Of a DNA stretch of 64,000 bases, positions 8,838-16,673 are shown in pieces. The DNA is from Collinsella sp. Its GTDB lineage: Bacteria; Actinomycetota; Coriobacteriia; Coriobacteriales; Coriobacteriaceae. The position numbers and the translations under genes were made by a program. The notes under the pieces were generated by a model. It saw only the letters and a list, made by a program, of their open reading frames with translations, was not told where the DNA came from and ran no database searches. Location: contig JAGZQO010000006.1 of the NCBI GenBank assembly GCA_018382125.1, positions 1 to 64,000 of the forward strand, given 5' to 3'. The first letter of the stretch is position 1. Every line of letters begins with the position of its first letter.

Positions 8838-11291
8838 ATGCGCGTTTCTTACGACTGGCTCAAGACCATGATCGATATTCCGGAGGATCCCAAGACCCTT
8901 TCGGACGAATATATCCGTACCGGCACCGAGGTCGAGGCGATCGACACCGTGGGAGAATCCTTCGACCACGTGGTGACTGCCAAGGTGCTCACCAAGACCC
9001 CGCACCCCGATAGCGACCACATGTATGTGTGCTCGGTCGACGTGGGCGACAAGAACCTCGACGCCGACGGCAACCCCGCTCCGCTGCAGATCGTCTGCGG
9101 CGCGCAGAACTTCGAGGCCGGCGACCACATCGTCACGGCCATGATCGGCGCAGTTCTGCCCGGCGACGTCAAGATCAAGAAAAGCAAGCTTCGCGGCGTC
9201 GTGTCCATGGGCATGAACTGCTCCGCGCGCGAGCTCGGCCTGGGCGGCGACCACTCCGGCATTATGATCCTGCCCGAGGATACGCCCTGCGGCATGCCGT
9301 TTGCCGAGTATGTGGGCTCGAGCGACACCGTGCTCGACTGCGAGATTACGCCCAACCGTCCCGACTGCCTGTCCATGATCGGCATGGCCCGCGAGACCGG
9401 CGCCATCTTCGACCGCGATTTTCACGTTGAGCTGCCCGCCATCAAGGCCGAGACCGGCCGCGCGACCGACGACGAGCTTTCGGTCGAGATTGCCGACGAG
9501 GGCCTGTGCGACCGCTACGTCGCCCGCATCGTGCGCAACGTGAAGGTCGGCCCCTCGCCCGACTGGATGGTCAAGCGCCTCAACGCTCTGGGCGTGCGTC
9601 CGCACAACAACATCGTCGACATCACCAATTACGTGATGATGCTCACCGGTCAGCCGCTGCACGCCTTTGACCTGGACACCTTTGCCGAGCGCGATGGCAG
9701 GCGTCACGTGGTGGTTCGCGCCGCCCAACAGGACGAGAAGTTTACGACCCTCGACGGCGAGGAGCGCACGCTCGACGCCGGCATGGGCCTCATTACCGAC
9801 GGCGAGCGTCCCGTGGCGCTGGCCGGCGTTATGGGCGGCATGGATTCCGAGATCGAGGACGACACCGTCGACGTGATGGTCGAGAGTGCCTGCTTCAACG
9901 CCGGTCGCACTTCGCACACCAGCCGCGATCTGTCGCTGATCTCCGACGCCTCCATTCGCTTTGAGCGTCAGGTCGACGAGACCGGCTGCGTGGATGTCGC
10001 CAACGTTACCTGCGCGCTCATCGAGGAGATTGCCGGCGGCGAGGTTGCTCCCGGCTATGTCGACGTTTTCCCCGCGCCCAAGACCATCGACAGCATCAAG
10101 CTGCGCCTGGCCCGCGTGCACGCCATTTGCGGTGCCGACATCGAGCCCGACTTTATCGAGCGTTCGCTCACCCGTCTGGGCTGCACCGTCGAGTGCGACG
10201 GCGAGGACTTTATGGTTACCCCGCCGAGCTTCCGCCCCGACCTGCCGCGCGAGATCGACCTGATCGAGGAGGTCCTGCGCCTGTGGGGCATGGGCCGCGT
10301 GACGGCGACCATCCCGGCTGCCAAGAACCACATCGGCGGCCTGACTCGCGAGCAGAAGCTCACCCGCAAGGTCGGCGAGATCCTGCGCGCCTGCGGCCTC
10401 AACGAGACCACGACCTTTGGCTTTGCCGCTCCGGGCGACCTGGAGAAGATCGGCATGTCCACCGAGGGCCGCGGCTGCCCCGTGGTGCTCATGAACCCGC
10501 TGGTGGCCGAGCAGACCGAGATGCGCCGCTCGCTGCTGCCGGGTCTGTTGCAGTCCGTTGCCTATAACGAGGCGCACGGTACGCCCAACGTACACCTGTA
10601 CGAGGTCGGCAGCCTGTTCCATGGCCGCGAGAACGCCAGCCTGCCCAAGGAGACCAAGTCCGTCGCGGGCGTGCTCTCGGGCCAGTGGAGCGAGCAGTCT
10701 TGGAGCATGAAGTACCGCAAGCTGCGTTTCTTCTTTGGCAAGGGCATCGTCGAGGAGCTGCTCGCCCAGCTGCGCATCGAGAAGGTTCGCTTCCGTCCCG
10801 TCGAGGGCGAGGGCTATGCCTTCCTGCAGCCGGGTCGTGCTGCCGAGGTCCTGTCCGGCGGCACCGTGCTGGGTTGGGTCGGCGAGATCCACCCCGAGGC
10901 GCGCGAGGCTATGGGCATTGACGAGGTCGTCGTCGCCTTTGAGCTCGACTTGGATAAGCTGATCAAGGGCGCCCGCAACCAGGAGAACTACCGTGAGTTC
11001 TCGCAGTACCCGGCCGTTGAGCACGACCTCGCTATCGTGGTTGACAACACTGTGACCTGCGAGGATCTTGAGCGTCGTATTACGAGTGCCGGCGGCAAGC
11101 TGCTCGAGGGCGTGCGCCTGTTCGATGTCTACCGCGATCCGGTCCGCATCGGCAAGGGCAAGAAATCCATGGCCTTTGCGCTTACGTATCGCTCCGACGA
11201 CCACACGCTCACCAGCGAAGAGGTCGAAAAGGCGCACCAGAAGATCGTCACCAAGGTGTGCAAGGGCGTAAACGGCGAGGTCCGCGGCTAG
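8838..11291 (+). CDS. pheT: Phenylalanyl-tRNA synthetase beta subunit
   Basis: An 817-residue beta subunit partnering PheS. The N-terminus MRVSYDWLKTMIDIP is typical. A tRNA-binding OB domain spans about 40-155 (HPDSDHMYVCSVDVG, GVVSMGMNCSARELGLG). The B3/4 editing domain follows (about 210-390), then B5 (about 400-475), a catalytic-like core, and a C-terminal FDX-ACB anticodon-binding domain from about 725 (REFSQYPAVEHDLAIVVD). GAAAGGAGA precedes the ATG. It is expressed from the T-box-controlled pheS transcript unless a hidden promoter exists in the 180-bp gap. Confidence 0.96.
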   Translation: MRVSYDWLKTMIDIPEDPKTLSDEYIRTGTEVEAIDTVGESFDHVVTAKVLTKTPHPDSDHMYVCSVDVGDKNLDADGNPAPLQIVCGAQNFEAGDHIVTAMIGAVLPGDVKIKKSKLRGVVSMGMNCSARELGLGGDHSGIMILPEDTPCGMPFAEYVGSSDTVLDCEITPNRPDCLSMIGMARETGAIFDRDFHVELPAIKAETGRATDDELSVEIADEGLCDRYVARIVRNVKVGPSPDWMVKRLNALGVRPHNNIVDITNYVMMLTGQPLHAFDLDTFAERDGRRHVVVRAAQQDEKFTTLDGEERTLDAGMGLITDGERPVALAGVMGGMDSEIEDDTVDVMVESACFNAGRTSHTSRDLSLISDASIRFERQVDETGCVDVANVTCALIEEIAGGEVAPGYVDVFPAPKTIDSIKLRLARVHAICGADIEPDFIERSLTRLGCTVECDGEDFMVTPPSFRPDLPREIDLIEEVLRLWGMGRVTATIPAAKNHIGGLTREQKLTRKVGEILRACGLNETTTFGFAAPGDLEKIGMSTEGRGCPVVLMNPLVAEQTEMRRSLLPGLLQSVAYNEAHGTPNVHLYEVGSLFHGRENASLPKETKSVAGVLSGQWSEQSWSMKYRKLRFFFGKGIVEELLAQLRIEKVRFRPVEGEGYAFLQPGRAAEVLSGGTVLGWVGEIHPEAREAMGIDEVVVAFELDLDKLIKGARNQENYREFSQYPAVEHDLAIVVDNTVTCEDLERRITSAGGKLLEGVRLFDVYRDPVRIGKGKKSMAFALTYRSDDHTLTSEEVEKAHQKIVTKVCKGVNGEVRG

Positions 11292-11412
11292 GTCCTGCGC
11301 CGGATATAGGCCAGCGTCGGCTGCCGCCGAGACTTACGTGACTGCTGTTTTCGGTATAAGGCACCGTTGAGCCTTCATATATGACACGCGCATTACATAA
11401 CGGCGTGCTGCT

Positions 11413-11441
11413 TTGTCGGCAGTGCGCCGTTTTGCTATGAT
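11413..11441 (+). promoter_or_regulatory. Promoter of the nickel/cobalt ECF operon
   Basis: A -35 TTGTCG (11413-11418) is followed after 17 bases by a -10 TATGAT (11436-11441). Transcription should start near 11448, immediately before the NikR-type operator. Confidence 0.7.
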
Positions 11442-11451
11442 AGCCCGCGGC

Positions 11452-11479
11452 GTGTTACGAATCTGACAATGCGTAACAC
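11452..11479. promoter_or_regulatory. NikR-type operator
   Basis: GTGTTAC (11452-11458) and GTAACAC (11473-11479) form a perfect inverted repeat with a 14-base spacer. This matches the GTGTTAC-N13/14-GTAACAC consensus described for one NikR group. It lies just after the predicted start of transcription, where a bound nickel-loaded repressor would block RNA polymerase. No nikR gene is in the window. Confidence 0.75.
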
Positions 11480-11536
11480 TGACAAGGTGATTCAAGCGGC
11501 GTTGCAATTCTGTGCGTCGATAACCGGGAGGCGTAT

Positions 11537-12622
11537 ATGCACATTCCAGATAACTACCTGTCCCCGCAGACCGATGCCGTTATGGCGGTGGCGATGGTGC
11601 CCGTTTGGGTCCATTGCATCAAAAAGGTACGCGCCACGCTCGATCGCGAGCACATGGCTTTCCTGGGCATCTGCGCTGCGTTCTCCTTCTTGCTCATGAT
11701 GTTTAACGTGCCGCTGCCCGGCGGCACCACGGGTCACGCCGTCGGCGGTGCACTCATCGCGCTGCTGCTGGGCCCCGAGGCCGCGGCCATTGCGGTTTCG
11801 GTCGCACTGGCACTGCAGGCGCTGCTGTTTGGCGACGGCGGCATCCTGTCCTTTGGAGCCAACTGCTTTAACATGGCATTTGTGCTGCCGTTTGTGGCAG
11901 CCATCGTGTTCCGTGCGCTCAACGGCCGCCTGCACGACAAGAGCTGGGGCACTTCGGTTTCTGCCATCGTGAGCGGCTGGATCGGCTTGTGCGTGGCTGC
12001 CCTGTGCGCTGCCATCGAGTTCGGCATTCAGCCGATGCTCTTCACCAACGCCTCGGGTGCCCCGCTATACTGCCCCTTCCCGCTGTCTGTTTCCATTCCG
12101 GCCATGTTGATTCCGCACATGCTGGTAGCCGGTGTGGTCGAGGGCGTGGCGACTGCCGCGATCTACGGCTTTATCAAGAAGACGGCGCCGGGCGTTATCG
12201 TCGGCCCCGAAGCCGCCGATGGACAGCTTACTGCCGAGGGCGCAGCCGCCAAGAAGACCTCGCTGGTCCCCACGCTCATCCTGGTCGCCGTGCTTGTCGT
12301 GGCCACGCCGCTGGGCCTGCTGGCCACGGGTGACGCATGGGGCGAGTGGGACGCCGAGGGCGCCGCGACCGCCGTTCAGGAGGCTGGTGACGACAGTCTG
12401 CAGACTTCGGTTGGCCTCGATACTCCGACCTTTGCCGATGTCCTGCCCACGGGCGATTATCTGCAGGCCTATTCCGAGGAGCAGGGCCTTGACTTTGCCG
12501 GTCAGGCTGCCATGTATATCCTGTCCGGCGTGATTGGCGTGGCGGTGCTCACCATCGCATTCCGCCTGATCTCGCTGACGGTTAAGGAAAGCGGTGCTCA
12601 TGGCAATAGCCGAGCTGCCTAG
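11537..12622 (+). CDS. ECF nickel/cobalt transporter substrate-specific component, CbiM/NikM fused to a C-terminal CbiN/PDGLE-like domain
   Basis: A 361-residue membrane protein. It begins MHIPDNYLSP, with the Met1-His2 start that forms the Ni/Co-binding site in the CbiM/NikM family. The N-terminal CbiM domain (about 1-215) has six or more hydrophobic segments. The C-terminal part has a TM helix (LVPTLILVAVLVVATPLGLLA), a PDGLE-like extracellular loop containing GDAWGEWDAEG, and a final TM helix. This matches the fused NikN/CbiN accessory domain. CbiQ overlaps its 3' end by 29 bases. The NikR-type operator upstream argues for nickel as the main substrate. Start follows GGGAGGCGTAT. Confidence 0.88.
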   Translation: MHIPDNYLSPQTDAVMAVAMVPVWVHCIKKVRATLDREHMAFLGICAAFSFLLMMFNVPLPGGTTGHAVGGALIALLLGPEAAAIAVSVALALQALLFGDGGILSFGANCFNMAFVLPFVAAIVFRALNGRLHDKSWGTSVSAIVSGWIGLCVAALCAAIEFGIQPMLFTNASGAPLYCPFPLSVSIPAMLIPHMLVAGVVEGVATAAIYGFIKKTAPGVIVGPEAADGQLTAEGAAAKKTSLVPTLILVAVLVVATPLGLLATGDAWGEWDAEGAATAVQEAGDDSLQTSVGLDTPTFADVLPTGDYLQAYSEEQGLDFAGQAAMYILSGVIGVAVLTIAFRLISLTVKESGAHGNSRAA

Positions 12623-13436
12623 CTGGCTTGCGGCCGAGGAGCGATATGAGCCCGTGGGGGCTCGGCATCGTGTGATGCAAAAGAATGTCCTGCACCTGGC
12701 GAGCCTGCTTGAGCGGGTTCGCCTGGGTGGAGGCGCGCACGAGGGCGGGTCGATGGTCGACCGCGCCCTTTCTTGCGTTTCGGCTCCGGTGCGCCTGGTG
12801 GGGATGTTCGTTTGCGTCCTGTGCGTGTGTCTGACGCAGAGCCCGCTGTACCTGATGCTGATGGCGGCTATCGCGCTGGTGCTGGTCGCGGTGCGCCCCG
12901 CGCGCGGGTTGCGCGCGACTTTTGTACCGGCGCTTGGCGCCACGGGGCTTGCGGTGGTTCTGGCGCTGCCTGCCCTGTTGCTGAGCGCGTCTGCCATGGG
13001 CGCCATGCTCAAGATCGCGCTCAAGACGTTTATTAATGTGTCGCTGGTGCTGGGTGTTTCGTGGACGCTCACCTGGAGCCGCATGTCGGCGGCGCTCAAA
13101 ATGCTGCACCTGCCCGACGAGGTTATCTTTACGTTTGATATGGCGCTCAAGCATATTGAGGTGCTGGGACGCACGGTGCACGATCTGTGCGAATCGGTCA
13201 TGCTGCGCAGCGTCGGTTCCGCGCCTGCGGGTTTTTCGCGCACCGATTCGCTGGCGGGTATCATGGGCATGACGTTTATCAAGGCGATGGAATGCAGCCG
13301 CGCGATGGACGAGGCCATGCTGTGTCGCGGCTTCGCCGGCGTGTATCCGGCGCTTGCACGGAGCGGCTTTGGCTGGCACGATGCGGTTTACGCGGCCGTT
13401 GTGGCGTTGCTCGCCGTGTTGTGCGCGGTGCTGTAG
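12594..13436 (+). CDS. ECF transporter transmembrane coupling protein, CbiQ/NikQ (EcfT)
   Basis: A 280-residue EcfT-family protein that couples the substrate-binding component to the ATPase. An N-terminal cytoplasmic stretch precedes closely packed hydrophobic helices at about 62-130. The cytoplasmic coupling region includes GRTVHDLCESVMLRS and ECSRAMDEAMLCRGFAG, which corresponds to the A-R-G coupling motifs of the family. The GTG at 12594 is 5 bases after AAGGA. An in-frame ATG at 12600 is also possible. The gene overlaps cbiM by 29 bases, so the two are translationally coupled. Confidence 0.88.
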   Translation: MLMAIAELPSWLAAEERYEPVGARHRVMQKNVLHLASLLERVRLGGGAHEGGSMVDRALSCVSAPVRLVGMFVCVLCVCLTQSPLYLMLMAAIALVLVAVRPARGLRATFVPALGATGLAVVLALPALLLSASAMGAMLKIALKTFINVSLVLGVSWTLTWSRMSAALKMLHLPDEVIFTFDMALKHIEVLGRTVHDLCESVMLRSVGSAPAGFSRTDSLAGIMGMTFIKAMECSRAMDEAMLCRGFAGVYPALARSGFGWHDAVYAAVVALLAVLCAVL

Positions 13437-13480
13437 CGCGGACGGTCGAACCGTTGATGTGAGTAGGGAAGGGCGACGTT

Positions 13481-14251
13481 TTGGCAAACGATACGAATAA
13501 CGCGATGGGTGCGAGCGGTGCTGCCGGCGCCGAGGTCACGCCGCTCATCGAGTTTCGCGACGTGGTGTTTTCCTATGCGGGTCATACGGTGGTCGATGGC
13601 GTTTCATTGCAGGTGAACCGTGGAGAGCTCGTTGCTCTGCTTGGTCCTAACGGCTGCGGCAAGACGACGATTATGCGTCTTATCAACGGCCTTGAGCTTG
13701 CGGACGCGGGTGCGTACCTGTTCGACGGGCATGCGGTCGATGCGGCGTTTCTAAAGGATTCTGCGGCCGCTCAGCGTTTTCATCAGCGCGTGGGCTTTGT
13801 GTTCCAGAATGCCGACGCCCAGCTGTTCTGCGCTACGGTGGGCGAGGAAGTTGCTTTTGGTCCCGCGCAGATGGGGCTGCCGGCAGACGAGCTCGAGCGC
13901 CGCGTGCGCGATGCCATGGAGCTGTTCCAGGTTGCCGACCTTGTCGACGTCTCTCCCTATCAGCTCTCGGGCGGGCAAAAGAAGCGCGTTGCGCTGGCTG
14001 CGGTGGTGTCGATGAACCCGGATATCCTGGTGCTCGACGAGCCTACCAATGGGCTCGACGAGGATTCATGCGACATCGTGGTCAACTTCTTGCTGGCCTA
14101 CGTCGCGGCGGGTAAGACGGTCTTGATGAGCACACATCACCAGGATTTGGTGCGACGCCTGGGTGCCCGTGCAATCTATATCGATCGATATCACCATGTG
14201 GTCGAGGCGCCTTCGCCGTCGTATGGAACCGAAAGCGGTGCTACGGACTAG
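13481..14251 (+). CDS. ECF transporter ATP-binding protein, CbiO/NikO
   Basis: A 256-residue ABC ATPase that powers the CbiMQ membrane complex. Visible motifs are Walker A GPNGCGKTT (about residue 55), Q-loop VFQNADAQLF, signature LSGGQKKR (about 161), Walker B ILVLDEPTNGLDE (about 182) and the switch histidine in MSTHH. The TTG start at 13481 is preceded by AGGGAAGGG. An ATG at 13505 is an alternative. It is last in the three-gene transporter operon. Only one ATPase is present, as usual for Ni/Co ECF systems. Confidence 0.9.
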   Translation: MANDTNNAMGASGAAGAEVTPLIEFRDVVFSYAGHTVVDGVSLQVNRGELVALLGPNGCGKTTIMRLINGLELADAGAYLFDGHAVDAAFLKDSAAAQRFHQRVGFVFQNADAQLFCATVGEEVAFGPAQMGLPADELERRVRDAMELFQVADLVDVSPYQLSGGQKKRVALAAVVSMNPDILVLDEPTNGLDEDSCDIVVNFLLAYVAAGKTVLMSTHHQDLVRRLGARAIYIDRYHHVVEAPSPSYGTESGATD

Positions 14252-14319
14252 TTGCTGCGTAGAGCGTGCGTAGCCGCCCGCGCGGCTTTGCCGTGATGGT
14301 ATAGTTATCCAGGTTTTTT

Positions 14320-15180
14320 ATGGGGGTGGCTATGCCAAGCTGGAACATTCATATCGCTCAGACGGAGCGTTTGCTGGAGCGCACCGGTGCGCTTGCCAAG
14401 AGCGTGCGCGACCGCAATGCCTTTTTGTTTGGCTGCGTGGTTCCGGATATTTTCGTGGGCTATATGGTCCCTGGCATCGCCGATCCCATCCCGTACCGCA
14501 TTACGCACTTTGCCAAGCCCGAGCCTATCCCTAAGCCGCGTGAGCACGAGTTCTGGGATACCTATGTGGCACCGTTGCTTAAAAGTTCACCCACCGGTGC
14601 GCTAGCCGCGGCGACCTCGATTATCGAGGAGCGCGAGCGACTGAATCGCGTGCACTATCCCCAGCGCTACAGGGATGCCGAGCCGGTTGTCGGTCCCGGT
14701 GCTAGCGAGCTTTCGCTCGCGCCCGATGACGTGGCGCAGTCGCTGCTCGATTTGACGCTGGGCGTTTGGTCTCATCTCGTGGCCGATACCGTGTGGAATA
14801 CGCGCGTGAATCAGTACCTGGAGGCGCACGGCGGCAAGCCGTGCGAGGAGTTCCGCATTAAAAAGCAAGGCGACTTTGACTGGTTTGGCAAGACGCTCGG
14901 CATTGTTTCGATTCCGCGCGCGACCGATCGCCTGTATACTGCGGCGACGCGTTTTGGGCAGTATCCCATCCATAAGGAGTATGTGCTCAAGACCATCGGC
15001 GTTATGCACGAGATCGTGCGCGAAAACCCCGGCGAGCCCGACCATCCGCCATACCGCCTGCTGACCGAGGAATTCTTCGACGAAACGTTTACCGAGGTCA
15101 TCGAGCTGACCGAGGCGGGTTTTGCCGCCCGTGTCGAATCGCCCGATGTGCCTGCGCTGCCCCTGATTGCTAGCTGCTAG
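14320..15180 (+). CDS. Zn-dependent phospholipase C-like protein
   Basis: A 286-residue protein resembling the zinc-dependent phospholipase C family (PF00882 type). Candidate metal ligands are spread as in that family: the His in PSWNIHIAQTERLL, the Asp in GCVVPDIFVGY, THFAKPEP, and SHLVADTVWN with His and Asp. No signal peptide is visible, so an intracellular hydrolase acting on an unknown substrate is possible. Start is uncertain: ATG 14320 or ATG 14332, the latter preceded by GGGGGTGG. The stop codon overlaps the stop of the convergent gene that follows within the sequence CTAG. Confidence 0.6.
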   Translation: MGVAMPSWNIHIAQTERLLERTGALAKSVRDRNAFLFGCVVPDIFVGYMVPGIADPIPYRITHFAKPEPIPKPREHEFWDTYVAPLLKSSPTGALAAATSIIEERERLNRVHYPQRYRDAEPVVGPGASELSLAPDDVAQSLLDLTLGVWSHLVADTVWNTRVNQYLEAHGGKPCEEFRIKKQGDFDWFGKTLGIVSIPRATDRLYTAATRFGQYPIHKEYVLKTIGVMHEIVRENPGEPDHPPYRLLTEEFFDETFTEVIELTEAGFAARVESPDVPALPLIASC

Positions 15181-16250
15181 CTGGCCGGCCCGGCAGTGAA
15201 TAGCTCAACCCAATCGACAAGTAGCTCTTGCCGTAAGGTATCTTCGGCAATGCGCTCCTGTTTTGTCTTTGGGATGTGGGGAAGCCCGGCCTTTTTATGG
15301 ATGAGCTCGGCTATGTGGTCGAAGCTCTTCTTCTCCTTGATCTGGTCATAGGTAATTTGGATGACGTCGTAGCCCATGCTTGTGAGTGCGGTGGCGCGCT
15401 CGGCATCGGAGAGGCTCGCGGCTTCGCTGTCGTGGGCAGAGCGGCCTTGGCATTCCAGAATGACGCCCATGCTGTCGGTGGCGCTTTCGATGAGGATATC
15501 GGCGTAGCAGCAGGTTTTGTCATACAGCGAACGTGCGGCTTCACTGAGCGGGATGCGCGCGTTGTTGGCGATCTCGATGCCCTGGCCGCCCTCGTCGCGG
15601 GGGAGCGAGATAAGCATGGAGGTCTGTACTTCGAAGGGCGAGGCGGCCTGCCCCGTCATGTGCTCGGCCGCCCAGCGCAGTTGTTTGACGCCGCGCAGGC
15701 CTGCGGCTTGCTTGGCGAACGCGGCGATATCCGTTGCGGTAAGAAGCGGCGTGCGCTTCCACAAGTTGGTGTCATTGCCCTTGGTGTCGTTAACTCGCTC
15801 CCAGCCGCAGTTGGGTGGAATGAACTTAAGCGAAATAGCTTCATCGAGTTGTTGTTGCGTTCGCTCGCAGGGCTTAAACACTGCAAAGGAGCCGCACATC
15901 TCGTAGCACGCCATGAGTAACTGGTTGCGTGAGACCTGCGTGGCAAGGCTGAGCAGCGTGAACTCCGGTGACGTGACATCAAACCCATGTTCAGTCTGCC
16001 TAAACGACCCCGGAGGTGGTTCTTGGGTCAGGAGGTGCGATTTAAACAGGCTTCGCGACCCGGATTGTGCCCGAGTGAATACAAGCCTGTGAAGTGGTGC
16101 GTGAAGCAGGTCTTTTACAACTGCATGACTTCCGAGGCCACAACATCTGCGATCCATATTGCCAAGGCTAATGGCGGGGTAAAGGCCTAATACCTGCGGC
16201 GGGATGCGGTAGTAGTTAAAGGCGGATTGCCCACAAAGCGTCAGGTCCAT
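15177..16250 (-). CDS. AbiEi-like/DUF559-like protein with nuclease-fold C-terminus
   Basis: A 357-residue protein that I do not recognise as a named gene. Its N-terminus (CGQSAFNYYRIPPQVL) and the middle segment SPEFTLLSLATQVSRNQLL resemble the transcription-factor-like AbiEi/DUF559 proteins common in Coriobacteria. The C-terminal half has CYADILIESATDSMGVILECQGRSAH, with an acidic residue then E-x-Q spacing, like the D...ExK/Q core of restriction-endonuclease folds. It also has YDVIQITYDQI, typical of that fold's last strand. AGGAGG precedes the ATG. A defence or DNA-repair role is possible but unproven. Confidence 0.55.
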   Translation of the reverse strand: MDLTLCGQSAFNYYRIPPQVLGLYPAISLGNMDRRCCGLGSHAVVKDLLHAPLHRLVFTRAQSGSRSLFKSHLLTQEPPPGSFRQTEHGFDVTSPEFTLLSLATQVSRNQLLMACYEMCGSFAVFKPCERTQQQLDEAISLKFIPPNCGWERVNDTKGNDTNLWKRTPLLTATDIAAFAKQAAGLRGVKQLRWAAEHMTGQAASPFEVQTSMLISLPRDEGGQGIEIANNARIPLSEAARSLYDKTCCYADILIESATDSMGVILECQGRSAHDSEAASLSDAERATALTSMGYDVIQITYDQIKEKKSFDHIAELIHKKAGLPHIPKTKQERIAEDTLRQELLVDWVELFTAGPAS

Positions 16251-16304
16251 AATGCCCTCCTGGCCGAAATCATCTCTTTGAAGCGAGTGATGCCAGCGTC
16301 AATC

Positions 16305-16428
16305 CGGAAGTATGCGGCAAAATCTGAACCCTATGAGCGGACCTGGCTTTTGAGGCTAGTTTATCAGGCATTTTGTTGCGAAAAAACAGGGTGTGCTCGG
16401 AGGTTCCAGAATTTGCCGCATACTTCCG
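16305..16428. repeat. 124-bp foldback element
   Basis: CGGAAGTATGCGGCAAA (16305-16321) is repeated in inverted orientation at 16412-16428. Complementarity continues inward through AATCTGAACC against GGTTCCAGAA and GAGC against GCTC. The element lies upstream of the nuclease-like gene, which starts at 16250 on the minus strand. A short open frame across it is not convincing as a gene. Confidence 0.7.
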
Positions 16429-16610
16429 AAAACCAGGTCGATTTGGTTCTTGCTAAAACGATTTATCAGCCCTGTGTGAGGTGTGGGTTTGCCACCGGGC
16501 GAACACTTTTAGCGCTTGGGGCTTTATTTTTTGGGCCTCGAAGGGTGGATTTCGCGCTTTTGGTAAAGAAATGAGTGCGTGTTTTGCCGTGCGGCGGCAT
16601 TGGCACAGAA

Positions 16611-16645
16611 AAAGGGCCCGGAAGGCGAAGCCTTCCGGGCCCTTT
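16611..16645 (-). terminator. Terminator of pyk
   Basis: A perfect 16-bp stem AAAGGGCCCGGAAGGC/GCCTTCCGGGCCCTTT with a 3-base loop lies after the pyk stop. It is followed, on the minus strand, by a T-run (TTTTTCTG). Confidence 0.92.
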
Positions 16646-16673
16646 GCAATGCAAGTATGCTTGCAAGTGCGTT

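Noticed and set aside
16227..16574. A 115-codon open frame on the plus strand
   Set aside because: It runs across the foldback element, has no ribosome site and no recognisable protein features.
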